Shown here: positions 18,351 to 29,978 of the stretch, piece after piece
Position numbering within the stretch: position 1 is the stretch's first letter
How the letters are laid out: every line of letters starts with the position of its first letter
Translations under genes and position numbers: made by a program
NCBI RefSeq assembly: GCF_000176035.2
Contig: NC_015675.1
Span: 124,001 to 188,000, forward strand
Length of the DNA: 64,000 nt
Origin: Mesorhizobium opportunistum WSM2075
GTDB taxonomy: Bacteria; Pseudomonadota; Alphaproteobacteria; Rhizobiales; Rhizobiaceae
Reading direction: 5' to 3'
The notes under the pieces: model-generated
Databases searched by the model: none
What the model saw: only the letters and a program-made list of their open reading frames with translations
What the model was told of the DNA's origin: nothing

Positions 18351-19741
18351 TAGCCGCTTACCGCCAACAACAGGACGCCGGCCAGAGCCGATCCGGCGAG
18401 CGTCGGCAGCATGCCGATCTTCAGCTTCAGGATGGCGATCATGGCGGCCAGGGAAAGCAGCGCCGCGCGCCAGTCGATCGACGAGAGCACCGGCACATTC
18501 ATGCCTGGACCTATCGTGTGCACCTCACGGAAAACGACGTGCAAGGCAAACCACAGAGCGAGATTCATGATGACGCCAACGACGGCGGCGGTGATCGCGC
18601 CCAATGCGGCCGACAAGGCCTTGTTGCCGCGCAGCGCCTCGATGTAAGGCGCACCGAGGAATATCCAGAAGAAGCAGGGCGTGAACGTTACCCACAGCGT
18701 GAGCAGTGCTCCGAGCGACCCGGCAAGCAATGGGTCCAGCCCCCCGGGGTGGCGGAACGCGGCGATGAAGCCGACGAACTGCAGCACCAGGATGAGCGGG
18801 CCTGGCGTGGTCTCGGCAAGCCCGAGACCATCGACCATTTCACCAGGGGCGAGCCAGCCGAAGGACTGGACAGCAGCCTGCGCGACATAGGCAAGCACCG
18901 CATAGGCGCCGCCGAAGGTGACGACCGCCATCAGGCTGAAAAATCGGCCTATCTCGGTCCAGACGCTCGCGGAGCCGGTCAACCACCAGATCGCAAGAAC
19001 AGGTCCGAGCCAGATCGGCAGCCAGATGGCGACAGTGCGCGGCGCATGCCATTTGGTCGGCGTGACATGGGTCAGTTCGCCGCGCTCGAACATCAGGTCG
19101 ACCGCGCCCTTGATATCGGCAATGTCGCCCTTGCCATGGGCGGAGCCGGAAAACAGGCCTGGAACGACGCGGTCTCCCAGCCATCCTGTCAGGCCCGCGA
19201 ACAGGACGATGAGCGGGAACGGCACATTCAACGCATAGATGGCGATGAAAGCCGCGACCGCGATCGACACCATGACCGGGTTTTTCAGGGCGCGCCGTCC
19301 GATCCGGATCACCGCCTGGACGACGATGGCCAGCACCGCCGCCTTCACCCCGAAAAACAGCGCCTCGACGAGCGGCACGTCGCCATAGAGTGCGTAGAGA
19401 ACGCTCAGGATCAGCATGACGAGCGCGCCCGGCACGACGAACAGCATGCCGGCGACGAGGCCGCCGATCGTCCTGTGCAGCAGCCAGCCAATATAGACGG
19501 CGAGCTGCTGGGCTTCCGGGCCAGGCAGCAGCATGCAGTAGTTCAGCGCATGCAGGAAACGCTGTTCACCGATCCAGCGCCGCTCCTCGACCAGTTCCTT
19601 GTGCATCAAGGCGATCTGCCCGGCCGGCCCGCCGAAGCTGAGCAATCCGATTTTCGTCCAGAGCCTCAAGGCTTCGGCAAAGGTCGGTGCGGCCGGCGCC
19701 TCGCTGTTTACCGCCGCATCCTGCGGCACAAGAGCGCTCAT
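18350..19741 (-). CDS. chrA: Chromate transporter ChrA
   Basis: Inner-membrane chromate efflux protein of the CHR family, 463 residues with two homologous halves. The N-terminal half carries TFAEALRLWTKIGLLSFGGPAGQIALMH and QRFLHALNYCMLLPGPEAQQLAVYIGW. The C-terminal half repeats the pattern as FSLMAVVTFGGAYAVLAYVAQ and LAETTPGPLILVLQFVGF. Both FGG and PGP motifs required by the family are kept. It overlaps chrB by 4 bp (ATGA), so the two are one operon. It should pump chromate out of the cytoplasm in response to chromate stress. Confidence 0.96.
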   Translation of the reverse strand: MSALVPQDAAVNSEAPAAPTFAEALRLWTKIGLLSFGGPAGQIALMHKELVEERRWIGEQRFLHALNYCMLLPGPEAQQLAVYIGWLLHRTIGGLVAGMLFVVPGALVMLILSVLYALYGDVPLVEALFFGVKAAVLAIVVQAVIRIGRRALKNPVMVSIAVAAFIAIYALNVPFPLIVLFAGLTGWLGDRVVPGLFSGSAHGKGDIADIKGAVDLMFERGELTHVTPTKWHAPRTVAIWLPIWLGPVLAIWWLTGSASVWTEIGRFFSLMAVVTFGGAYAVLAYVAQAAVQSFGWLAPGEMVDGLGLAETTPGPLILVLQFVGFIAAFRHPGGLDPLLAGSLGALLTLWVTFTPCFFWIFLGAPYIEALRGNKALSAALGAITAAVVGVIMNLALWFALHVVFREVHTIGPGMNVPVLSSIDWRAALLSLAAMIAILKLKIGMLPTLAGSALAGVLLLAVSG

Positions 19742-20562
19742 GCCGTTTTACCCCCAGCTGCTCCTGGCCAATTGTGGGTTTCTTCGGTGGCGTCGCGGCA
19801 CCAGCGGAAGAACGCGTCGTAGAGCAGCATGCCTGCTTCCAACTGCTCCAAATCGTCGCGAAACATGCGCGACAGGCCGAGCGATGCAGCCAGAAAGCCT
19901 GCGGCCTGGGGCACCAGATCGAGGCTTGCAGTGTCGGCGGCGCGCACGACCAGGGCAAGGCGATCGAGCGCCTCGGATTTGAGCCCGAACTCCTCGATCA
20001 TCGTGTCGAAGGTGCAGCGATCGCCGCGATGGCTCCAGAACACATTGTCGATGTCGAAAGGCACGGCCTGAAAGCGGTCGGCGACAGCAGGCACTTCGGC
20101 CGCCTCGACGAACAGGAAGATCGCATGAGGATCGACGAAACGCCGGATCAGCCAGGGACAAGCGATGCGGTCGACCTTCGGGCGCGATCGCGTCACCCAA
20201 ACTGTACGGCCTTTTTCATCGCGCGGCGGCAATTTTTCGGTGCGGACCAAAAGCCCATTCGCGTCGCGCCAGGCTTCGAAGCCGCCTTCGAGGGATTCAG
20301 CGGAAATACCCTCATGCCGCAGCCATGCGGCTACGCCTTGCGAGAGTTTTTGACCTTTCTGACAGACGACCGCGACCTGGCTGCCGGCAAATTCGGAAGC
20401 CCAGGTCGAAACGGTTTTGAAATTGCGTCGGCATGAGGCCGGCAGCAGGCGCTGATCGGCGTCGAAATCCTCATCGATGCGGACATCGATGATCATGGGT
20501 GCACCCGGCAGACCGACCAGACGGGACAGTTGCGATACGGTGATAGCGGTTGTTGACGGCAT
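19738..20562 (-). CDS. chrB: Chromate resistance protein ChrB (rhodanese plus ChrB domain)
   Basis: A 274-residue fusion. Residues 10-105 form a rhodanese domain with its cysteine in VVCQKGQKLSQ (Cys67). The C-terminal 150 residues match the ChrB C-terminal domain (VWVTRSRPKVDRIACPWLIRRFVDPHAIFLFVE, FDIDNVFWSHRGDRCTFDTMIEEFGL). ChrB-type proteins act as chromate-responsive regulators or accessory factors for ChrA. The ATG at 20562 is preferred because AGGAGG lies 8 bases upstream; the GTG at 20571 overlaps that site. The ATGA overlap with chrA supports coupled translation. Confidence 0.93.
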   Translation of the reverse strand: MPSTTAITVSQLSRLVGLPGAPMIIDVRIDEDFDADQRLLPASCRRNFKTVSTWASEFAGSQVAVVCQKGQKLSQGVAAWLRHEGISAESLEGGFEAWRDANGLLVRTEKLPPRDEKGRTVWVTRSRPKVDRIACPWLIRRFVDPHAIFLFVEAAEVPAVADRFQAVPFDIDNVFWSHRGDRCTFDTMIEEFGLKSEALDRLALVVRAADTASLDLVPQAAGFLAASLGLSRMFRDDLEQLEAGMLLYDAFFRWCRDATEETHNWPGAAGGKTA

Positions 20563-20723
20563 GGCGTCCACCTCCTGATAGAGAAGCCTGGACGCGAACG
20601 TTGGGCTGACGCCTCACGGGGTCTTCGCGATACACCCCTTGCCATGACAGTGGATTTGTCGGGCGCGCTTGTCAAGGATCGCACGGTCTCTATCCGCCGT
20701 CGGCGCGCCACGCCAAACGAAAC

Positions 20724-20759
20724 ACGGCTGGCGACCTGCGTAAGCAGGCCGCCAGCCGT
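20724..20759 (-). terminator. Strong hairpin downstream of the XylD-like gene
   Basis: A 16-bp stem with one mismatch (20724-20739 with 20744-20759) and a GTAA loop lies 55 bp beyond the dehydratase stop. On the minus strand it is followed by TGTTTCGTTT, so it probably ends that transcript before chrB. Confidence 0.7.
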
Positions 20760-20772
20760 CGATCCAACATCC

Positions 20773-20840
20773 GTGATTGTCGCCAGGAATAATCTATGAT
20801 TGTCCCCGGAGCGATCAGTGATTGTCTCTGGGCACGCCGC
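20773..20840. repeat. Three imperfect 22-23 bp direct repeats at the end of the XylD-like gene
   Basis: TGATTGTC occurs at 20774-20781, 20797-20804 and 20819-20826, with partly conserved flanks (CC-gGA-ATC). The third copy covers the stop codon of the dehydratase. The regular period suggests local tandem duplication of the gene's end. Confidence 0.55.
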
Positions 20841-22620
20841 TGGTGTGCGCGACATCCTGGTATTTCACCGCCGGCTTCAGCACCATTCCCTCGGAGAACT
20901 GGTCGACCATGCCGCGCTGGATCTCCTGCCACGGCGTCTGGTGTTTGGGATAGTGAAAGCCGCCATTGTTCTGCAGTTCGGCACGGCGCCGCGTGATCTC
21001 GTCATCGGTGACCAGGATATCGGCGGTGCCCTTCCTGAGATCGATGCGGACGCGGTCGCCTGTCTTGAGCAGCGCCAGGCCGCCGCCGATCGCGGCTTCG
21101 GGCGAGGCATTCAGGATCGACGGAGAGCCTGACGTGCCCGACTGGCGGCCGTCACCGATACAGGCGAGTGCGTGGATGCCCTTCTTGATCAGGTAGGCCG
21201 GCGGCTGCATGTTGACCACCTCGGCGCCACCGGGATAGCCGACCGGGCCGGCGCCGCGCATGAACAGGATGGTGTGCTCGTCGATGCCTTGCGCCGGATC
21301 GTCGATGCGGGCGTGGTAATCCTCGGGGCCGTCGAAGACCATGGCGTTGCCTTCGAAGGCTTCGGGATCCTTCGGGTTGGACAGATAGCGCTCGCGGAAT
21401 TCGGGCGAGATGCCGCTGGTCTTCATGATCGCCGAATCGAACAGATTGCCCCTGAGGTTGATGAAGCCGGCATTGGCCTTCAGCGGCTTGTCGACGCTGC
21501 GGATGACCTCGGCATTCTCGTTGGCGACCCCCTTGCAATTGTCACCGATCGACTTGCCGTTGACGGTCAGCGCATCGGGATGCGGCAACAGCCCGCCCTT
21601 CATCAGTTCGGCCACCACGGCCGGCACGCCGCCGGCATGATGGTAATCCTCGCCGAGATACTCGCCCGTCGGCTGCAGATTGACGATGAGCGGCACCTTG
21701 AGGCCGATCTTCTGCCAGTCGTCATTGTCGAGCGGCACGCCGAGATGGCGGGCAATCGCATTGAGGTGGATCGGCGCGTTGGTGGAGCCGCCGATCGCCG
21801 AGTTGACGACGATGGCGTTCTCGAAGGCCTTGCGCGTCATGATGTCGGACGGTTTCAGGTCCTCATGCACCATCTCGACGATGCGCTTGCCGGTCTCGTA
21901 AGAAATCTGGCCGCGCTCGCGATAGGGCGCCGGGATGGCGGCCGAACCCGGCAGTTGCATGCCGAGCGCCTCGGCCAGCGAATTCATCGTGGTGGCGGTG
22001 CCCATGGTGTTGCAATAGCCGGTGGACGGCGCCGAGGAGGCGACGATGTCCATGAACTCGTCATAGCCGATCTCGCCGGCCGACAGGCGCTGGCGCGATT
22101 CCCAGACGATGGTGCCGGAGCCGGTGCGCTTGCCCTTGTGCCAGCCATTGAGCATCGGGCCGACCGACAGCGCGATGGCCGGAATGTTGACGGTGGCCGC
22201 CGCCATCAACAGCGCTGGCGTCGTCTTGTCGCAGCCGATGGTCAGCACCACGCCGTCGAGCGGATAGCCGTAGAGCACCTCGACGAGGCTGAGATAGGCG
22301 AGATTGCGGTCGAGTGCCGCGGTCGGGCGCTTGCCCGTTTCCTGGATCGGATGGCACGGAAACTCGAATGGAATGCCGCCCATCGAGACGATGCCTTCGC
22401 GCACACGCTTGGCGAGTTCGATGTGGTGCCGGTTGCAAGGCGAAAGGTCCGAGCCGGTCTGGGCGATGCCGATCAGCGGCTTGCCCGACATCAATTCGGC
22501 GCGCGTCAGCCCGTAATTCAGGTAGCGCTCGAGATAGAGCGCGGTCATTCCCGGATTGTCAGGGTTGTCGAACCACTCTTGCGAGCGAAACTTTTTCTTC
22601 TTCGTGGGGGCGCCAGCCAT
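20815..22620 (-). CDS. xylD: IlvD/Edd-family sugar-acid dehydratase, most like D-xylonate dehydratase
   Basis: A 601-residue iron-sulfur dehydratase that should convert a sugar acid to its 2-keto-3-deoxy product. The start [23 protein letters not shown], the [14 protein letters not shown] segment and the VKYQDVA...RDNH end resemble the Caulobacter D-xylonate dehydratase more than IlvD. Three cluster cysteines are visible at Cys62 (SPCN), Cys130 (GCDKTTP) and Cys203 (GYCNTMGTA), the pattern of [2Fe-2S] pentonate dehydratases. The ATG at 22620 has GGAGA 5 bases upstream; an adjacent ATG at 22623 is possible. A palindromic operator sits just upstream. No other pentose genes are next to it, so the exact substrate (xylonate, arabonate or galactonate) is inferred. 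Confidence 0.85.
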   Translation of the reverse strand: MAGAPTKKKKFRSQEWFDNPDNPGMTALYLERYLNYGLTRAELMSGKPLIGIAQTGSDLSPCNRHHIELAKRVREGIVSMGGIPFEFPCHPIQETGKRPTAALDRNLAYLSLVEVLYGYPLDGVVLTIGCDKTTPALLMAAATVNIPAIALSVGPMLNGWHKGKRTGSGTIVWESRQRLSAGEIGYDEFMDIVASSAPSTGYCNTMGTATTMNSLAEALGMQLPGSAAIPAPYRERGQISYETGKRIVEMVHEDLKPSDIMTRKAFENAIVVNSAIGGSTNAPIHLNAIARHLGVPLDNDDWQKIGLKVPLIVNLQPTGEYLGEDYHHAGGVPAVVAELMKGGLLPHPDALTVNGKSIGDNCKGVANENAEVIRSVDKPLKANAGFINLRGNLFDSAIMKTSGISPEFRERYLSNPKDPEAFEGNAMVFDGPEDYHARIDDPAQGIDEHTILFMRGAGPVGYPGGAEVVNMQPPAYLIKKGIHALACIGDGRQSGTSGSPSILNASPEAAIGGGLALLKTGDRVRIDLRKGTADILVTDDEITRRRAELQNNGGFHYPKHQTPWQEIQRGMVDQFSEGMVLKPAVKYQDVAHTSGVPRDNH

Positions 22621-22632
22621 CATGGTCTCCGT

Positions 22633-22647
22633 ATTTGTATGACAAAT
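22633..22647. promoter_or_regulatory. GntR-type operator in front of the XylD-like gene
   Basis: The near-perfect palindrome ATTTGT-ATG-ACAAAT lies 13-27 bp upstream of the dehydratase start. A second half-like TATGACAA follows at 22651-22658. The shape fits FadR/FCD-type GntR repressors, which commonly control sugar-acid catabolism. No such regulator gene is in the window. Confidence 0.5.
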
Positions 22648-22771
22648 CGATATGACAACGCGCGGATGCAGGCAAGGGGCACGCGTGATCTGAACCCGCA
22701 CTTTGGTGCGATAGACATGTATCGACCCGCACGCTACGACCAATCCGACATCGGTGGTCCGGGAGGTTTTG

Positions 22772-23221
22772 ATGGCTTTGGTGATCGAAGGCGAGGAACG
22801 TATCGCCGCACCTATACAGAAAGTATGGGAAGCTTTGAACGATCCGGCGGTACTCAAGGAGAGCATTCCCGGCTGCCAGAGCCTGGAGATGAAGTCGCCG
22901 ACCGAGATGGCGGCGACGGTCGTCCTGAAGATCGGACCGATCAAGGCGACCTTCAACGGCGAGGTGACGCTGAAAAACCTCAAGCCGCCGCATGCCTACA
23001 CCATCCAGGGCGAAGGCAAGGGCGGTATTGCCGGCTTTGCCAAGGGCGGTGCCGACGTGACGCTGACCGAGGATGGGCCGGATGCCACCGTCCTGAAATA
23101 CGCGGCCAAGGCCGATGTCGGCGGCAAGATCGCCCAGCTTGGCAGCCGGCTGATCGAGTCGACCTCGAAGAAGCTGGCCGGACAATTCTTTTCGACTTTC
23201 GGCGAGAAAGTGGGCGGCTAG
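22772..23221 (+). CDS. CoxG-like SRPBCC protein
   Basis: A 149-residue START/SRPBCC-fold protein of the carbon monoxide dehydrogenase subunit G (CoxG) family. Seen features are the opening [39 protein letters not shown], the [20 protein letters not shown] strand region and the glycine-rich [19 protein letters not shown], all typical. GGGAGG lies 5 bases before the ATG at 22772. CoxG proteins are thought to help anchor or mature molybdenum hydroxylases, but no coxMSL genes are nearby. It is divergent from the XylD-like gene. Confidence 0.88.
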   Translation: MALVIEGEERIAAPIQKVWEALNDPAVLKESIPGCQSLEMKSPTEMAATVVLKIGPIKATFNGEVTLKNLKPPHAYTIQGEGKGGIAGFAKGGADVTLTEDGPDATVLKYAAKADVGGKIAQLGSRLIESTSKKLAGQFFSTFGEKVGG

Positions 23222-23238
23222 GCCCTCGCCCTTGAGAA

Positions 23239-24414
<1,176 letters not shown>

Positions 24415-24604
24415 GATCTTTTCCTCGGCGTTCGGCCCCTCAGATAGTGTAGTTTTCGGGCAGAACCAAGCAGCCGCCTCGACGCACCCCTTGACGCCTC
24501 CTTGGCCGATGCGAACGAGAGCACCGGCGGGCACAAGTCGCCAAGCATGGCGCGCGACCTATTTCAATGAGGATGAGGGAAGACAATCAGGGAAGGATAG
24601 GATC

Positions 24605-24982
24605 ATGCTCGAAAACAGCAACGCCACGGCCAACATCGCGGTGAAGGACCTGGCGAGAGCAAAGGCCTTTTATGCGGGGACTCTGGGCCTCAAGCAGGTC
24701 GACGACATGGGTGGCGAACTGATCGTCTACAAAAGCGGCGACACGTTCATCAATGTCTATCATTCACAATTTGCCGGGACCAACAAGGCGACGGCGGTGA
24801 CCTGGACGGTCGGCGATCAGATCGAGACTGTCGTCAAATCGTTGAAATCGAAAGGCGTTGCCTTCGAACACTACGAAATGCCCGGGCTGACGATCGAGGG
24901 TGACGTCCATGTCGGCCAAAGCATGAAGGTCGCCTGGTTCAAGGATCCGGACGGCAACATCCTCAATCTTGTGAGCCAGTAG
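24605..24982 (+). CDS. VOC-family (glyoxalase/bleomycin-resistance fold) protein
   Basis: A 125-residue vicinal-oxygen-chelate protein with the typical paired beta-alpha-beta-beta-beta modules: NATANIAVKDLARAKAFYAGTLGL in the first half and KVAWFKDPDGNILNLVSQ at the end. AAGGATAGGA lies before the ATG at 24605; in-frame upstream codons belong to the divergent intergenic region. The Glu in the final metal-binding position of glyoxalases is replaced by Asn (GNILNLVSQ), so a glyoxalase I activity is not assured. Function unknown. Confidence 0.85.
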   Translation: MLENSNATANIAVKDLARAKAFYAGTLGLKQVDDMGGELIVYKSGDTFINVYHSQFAGTNKATAVTWTVGDQIETVVKSLKSKGVAFEHYEMPGLTIEGDVHVGQSMKVAWFKDPDGNILNLVSQ

Positions 24983-25026
24983 ACCGCATCGCGATTGCCG
25001 GGGGGTCCGGGCGCCGCGATGTTGCC

Positions 25027-26031
25027 TCAGCCCGTCAGGTTGACGGCGAGATAGGTGAGAGCCGAAATCGCCGCCGTCGCCGGCAAGGTGACGATCCAGG
25101 CGATGACGATGTTGCCGGCGATGCCCCAGCGCACCGCCGAAACGCGGCGTGCGGCGCCGACACCGATGATGGCACCGGTGATCGTATGCGTGGTCGATAC
25201 GGGAATGCCGAGCCAGGTGGCGGCGAACAGCGTTATGGCACCGCCGGTCTCGGCGCAGAAACCCTGCATCGGATTCAACCTGGTGATCTTCGAGCCCATC
25301 GTGTGAACGATGCGCCAGCCGCCGAACAGCGTGCCCAGCGCCAGCGCCGACTGGCAGGTGAGGACGACCCACAGCGGCACGTAGAATTTCTCGCCGAGCA
25401 TGCCTTGCGAATAGAGCAGCACGGCGATGATGCCCATGGTCTTCTGGGCATCGTTGCCGCCATGTCCGAGCGAATAGAGCGAGGCGGAAAAGAACTGCAG
25501 CACGCGGAAGGTGCTGTCGACGGCAAACGGCGTCTGGCGCACGAACAGCCACGAAACCACGAGGATGAGGACGAGCGCCAGGACAAAACCCGTTGCCGGC
25601 GACAGAACGATCGCAGCGACCGTCTTGCCGAGCCCCGACCAGACGATGGCGCCGACGCCCGCCTTTGCAACGCCGGCGCCGACCAGCCCGCCGATCAGCG
25701 CGTGCGAGCTGCTCGATGGGATGCCGGCGATCCAGGTGACGATGTTCCAGACGATGGCGCCCACGAGAGCCGAGAAGATCACCGCCGGCGTGACGATGCT
25801 GACGTCGACGATGCCCTTGCCCACGGTTTCAGCGACATGCAGGCCGAAGAACATGAAGGCGATGAAATTGAAGAAAGCCGCCCAGAACACCGCATAATGC
25901 GGCCTCAGCACGCGCGTGGAGACGATCGTGGCGATGGAGTTGGCCGCGTCGTGCAGGCCGTTGAGAAAATCGAAGAACAGCGCGACGGCGACAAGGCCGG
26001 CCAGCAGGGGAAAGGCTATGGTGGCTTCCAT
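25027..26031 (-). CDS. pit: Low-affinity inorganic phosphate transporter PiT
   Basis: A 334-residue inner-membrane phosphate:cation carrier of the PiT family. The duplicated signature is visible: LFDFLNGLHDAANSIATIVSTRVL near the N-terminus and SLGHGGNDAQKTMGIIAVLL in the second half, with GSKITRLNPMQGFCAETGGA and VSTTHTITGAIIGVG. It lies 3 bp downstream of the DUF47 gene on the same strand, the arrangement usual for Pit with its PhoU-like partner. I see no convincing Pho box upstream, so constitutive or metal-phosphate uptake is plausible. Confidence 0.95.
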   Translation of the reverse strand: MEATIAFPLLAGLVAVALFFDFLNGLHDAANSIATIVSTRVLRPHYAVFWAAFFNFIAFMFFGLHVAETVGKGIVDVSIVTPAVIFSALVGAIVWNIVTWIAGIPSSSSHALIGGLVGAGVAKAGVGAIVWSGLGKTVAAIVLSPATGFVLALVLILVVSWLFVRQTPFAVDSTFRVLQFFSASLYSLGHGGNDAQKTMGIIAVLLYSQGMLGEKFYVPLWVVLTCQSALALGTLFGGWRIVHTMGSKITRLNPMQGFCAETGGAITLFAATWLGIPVSTTHTITGAIIGVGAARRVSAVRWGIAGNIVIAWIVTLPATAAISALTYLAVNLTG

Positions 26032-26034
26032 TGC

Positions 26035-26676
26035 CTAGACGTTCTCGATGACGATGCCGCTGATCTCGTTGGCGACGTCCTCGAAACGGTCGACCACCTT
26101 CTCGAGCTGGCCATAGATCTCGCTGCCGATCAGATAAGCCATAGGGTCGCTGCTGCCGTGTTTCCTGAACAGGTTTTTCAGCCCCTGCTCATGCAGATCA
26201 TCGGCCCGGCTTTCGACGCGCATGACTTCTTCGGCGATGGCGTTGAGGCGCACCGTGTGCGTACCGACCTTGGCGAGCAGCGGGATCGCCTCGGCCACCA
26301 GCTTGGCGGCAGCGACGATGACGCCGCCCATTTCCTGCATCAGCGGATCGAATTCCTTCTTTTCGAACAGTCTCACCGTCTTGACGGTCTTGTGCATCAT
26401 ATCGATGGCATCATCCATCGACTGGATCAGGTCCTTGATGTCGCCGCGATCGAACGGCGTGATGAAGGAGCGCCGCACGGCAAGCAGGACTTCGGCGGTG
26501 ATGTGGTCGGCTTCGTCCTCGAGATCGACGATCTTCTGGCACCAGCGATCGATATCCTTGCCCTGGAGGAGGAGCTGCAGCGCCTCCGCGCCGCCGACCA
26601 CCGTGCGGGAATGGCGCTCGAACAGATCAAAGAAGCGATCTTCGCGCGGCAGCAGCTTGCGGAACCAGCCCAGCAT
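26035..26676 (-). CDS. PhoU-like DUF47 protein, Pit accessory regulator
   Basis: A 213-residue all-helical protein of the DUF47 family, distantly related to PhoU. The N-terminus MLGWFRKLLPREDRFFDLFERHS is diagnostic, and E/DxxxD metal-binding helices are seen in DLEDEADHITAEVL and AEEVMRVESRADDLHE. GGGAG precedes the ATG at 26676. It is the first gene of a two-gene operon with pit, 3 bp apart, and very probably controls or stabilises the carrier. Confidence 0.92.
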   Translation of the reverse strand: MLGWFRKLLPREDRFFDLFERHSRTVVGGAEALQLLLQGKDIDRWCQKIVDLEDEADHITAEVLLAVRRSFITPFDRGDIKDLIQSMDDAIDMMHKTVKTVRLFEKKEFDPLMQEMGGVIVAAAKLVAEAIPLLAKVGTHTVRLNAIAEEVMRVESRADDLHEQGLKNLFRKHGSSDPMAYLIGSEIYGQLEKVVDRFEDVANEISGIVIENV

Positions 26677-26842
26677 GTCAGTCTCCCATCGCGGCCGGTT
26701 CACGACCGTTTTACTGACATAGCGCCGCACGGCGCCGCGGGGAACCGTAAGCCGGCTGAAAAGATGTGGATGCGGGCGTTATGCATATCGCTTGCGGCAA
26801 AGGACAAATTGCCCGAGCCTGCGCGACGACCGGAAGGATGGC

Positions 26843-27742
26843 ATGATCGACAAACTCGAATTCTTCATCGCGCTGGCCAAGGAAGAGCATTTCGGCCGGG
26901 CGGCGGAAGTGTGCGGCGTCACCCAGCCGACGCTTTCGGCCGGGATCAAGCAGCTGGAAGGCCAGCTCGGCGTCATGCTGGTGCTGCGCGGCTCGCGCTT
27001 CCAGGGCCTGACGCCGGAAGGCAAGCAGGTGCTGGTTTGGGCGCGGCGCATCGTCGGCGACTCAAGGACCATGCGCGAGGAAATGCGCGCGGCGCGCCAC
27101 GGCCTTGCCGGCCGCATCCGCATCGCCGCCGTCCCGACGGCGCTGGCCATGGTGGCGCGGCTGACAACGCCGTTCCGCGAAAAGCATCCCGGCGTCACTT
27201 TTTCCGTCCTGTCGCGGACGTCGATCGAGGTGCTGACGCTGCTCGGCAATTTCGATGTCGATGCCGGCATCACCTATCTCGACAACGAACCCCTGGGGCG
27301 GGTGACCAGCGTGCCGCTCTATGACGAGCGCTACCAGCTGATCACGGCGGTCGGAAACCCCTATTCCGACCGCGACAAAGTGACGTGGGCCGAGATCAGC
27401 CATCTGCCGCTCTGCCTGCTGACGCCGGACATGCAGAACCGGCGCATCATCGACCAGCATCTGGCGGAAGCCGGCGTGCAGGTGCGGCCGACGCTGGAAT
27501 CCAACTCGATGATTGTCTTGTTCTCGCATATCCGGACCGGCAAATGGTCATCGATCATGCCTCTCAACCTCGCGGAAACATTCGGCTTTTCGGAGCCGAT
27601 CCGGGCCATACCGATCGTCGAGCCGGATGCCAGCCATACCGTCGGGCTGGTGGCGGCACCGCGCGAGCCGCACACGCCGCTCGTGCAGGCGCTGCTGGAC
27701 GAGGCGATGGCGCTGGCAGACGATTTCCGCACCCATCGCTAG
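26843..27742 (+). CDS. fdsR: LysR-family regulator of formate dehydrogenase (FdsR/OxyR-like)
   Basis: A 299-residue LysR protein. The helix-turn-helix is MIDKLEFFIALAKEEHFGRAAEVCGVTQPTLSAGIKQLEGQLG, close to the OxyR branch. No pair of redox cysteines like those of OxyR is evident, so peroxide sensing is unlikely. GGAAGGA lies before the ATG at 26843. It is encoded on the same strand just upstream of fdsG, and an ATAG-N7-CTAT operator lies between the two. In Cupriavidus, FdsR of the same family controls the fds operon and responds to formate; the same role is inferred here. Confidence 0.85.
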   Translation: MIDKLEFFIALAKEEHFGRAAEVCGVTQPTLSAGIKQLEGQLGVMLVLRGSRFQGLTPEGKQVLVWARRIVGDSRTMREEMRAARHGLAGRIRIAAVPTALAMVARLTTPFREKHPGVTFSVLSRTSIEVLTLLGNFDVDAGITYLDNEPLGRVTSVPLYDERYQLITAVGNPYSDRDKVTWAEISHLPLCLLTPDMQNRRIIDQHLAEAGVQVRPTLESNSMIVLFSHIRTGKWSSIMPLNLAETFGFSEPIRAIPIVEPDASHTVGLVAAPREPHTPLVQALLDEAMALADDFRTHR

Positions 27743-27767
27743 GCTAGAAATGCCTGAGAAGACGCTT

Positions 27768-27784
27768 GATAGAAATTTTCTATC
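27768..27784. promoter_or_regulatory. LysR/OxyR-type operator upstream of fdsG
   Basis: GATAGAAA-T-TTTCTATC is a perfect 17-bp palindrome that contains both the LysR box T-N11-A and the OxyR-type half-operator ATAG-N7-CTAT. It lies 25 bp after the fdsR stop and about 150 bp before fdsG. Confidence 0.7.
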
Positions 27785-27856
27785 GAGCGACGAAACCGCT
27801 TTATTGATTTCGGGGGTTTCCTCTGATTTCTTAAGCACTTAGCGATATTGCGCCTT

Positions 27857-27905
27857 ATGCATGTCGTTGCCCTAACACCGCTTCGCATTTTTGGGCGACA
27901 TGCAT
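27857..27905. repeat. ATGCATGTCG/CGACATGCAT hairpin repeat, copy 2
   Basis: ATGCATGTCG (27857-27866) and CGACATGCAT (27896-27905) form a 10-bp stem. It is the same arm pair as at 18304-18350 with a diverged loop. It sits in the fdsG leader, 31 bp before the start codon. Confidence 0.8.
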
Positions 27906-27935
27906 AGGGAAAGCCACGACCAGGGAGGGCGCTGC

Positions 27936-28411
27936 ATGACGATGCAGCCTGCAAGTACCGAGATCGCATCGCGCACGGCCGCGATCGTCCAAGAGTTGAA
28001 GGATGTCGAGGGTCCGCTGCTGCCGATCCTGCACGGCATCCAGGAGGAATTCGGTCACGTGCCGCATGACGTGCTGCCCGTCATCGCCGACGGGCTGAAC
28101 CTCTCCAGGGCGGAGGTGCATGGCGTCGTGACCTTCTATCATGATTTCCGTGCCCGGCCGGCCGGCCGCCATGTGCTCAAGCTTTGCCAGGCGGAAGCCT
28201 GCCAGTCGATGGGCTCGGATGCTGTCGCCGCCAAGGTCAAGCAGCTGCTCGGCATCGATTTCCATGAGACCACCCGCGACGGATCGGTTACACTCGAGCC
28301 CGTCTATTGCCTCGGGCTTTGCGCCTGTTCGCCTTCGGCAATGCTCGACGGCGAGGTGATAGGACGGCTTGACGACGACAAGATCGACGAGATCGTCGCC
28401 GAGGTGCGCTC

Positions 28412-28415
<4 letters not shown>
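27936..28415 (+). CDS. fdsG: NAD-dependent formate dehydrogenase gamma subunit FdsG
   Basis: A 159-residue thioredoxin-fold [2Fe-2S] subunit related to NuoE. The four expected cysteines are in CQAEACQSMG (Cys84, Cys89) and CLGLCACSP (Cys125, Cys129). GGGAGG lies 7 bases before the ATG at 27936. It overlaps fdsB by 4 bp (ATGA). In the soluble cytoplasmic FdsABG complex it passes electrons between the formate-oxidising chain and the FMN/NAD site in FdsB. Confidence 0.95.
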
Positions 28416-29968
<1,553 letters not shown>

Positions 29969-29978
29969 GAGCTGGCAG

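Noticed and set aside
26677..26842. Pho box searched for before the DUF47-pit operon
   Set aside because: No pair of CTGTCAT-like direct repeats; only a single ACTGACATAGC that I do not consider enough.
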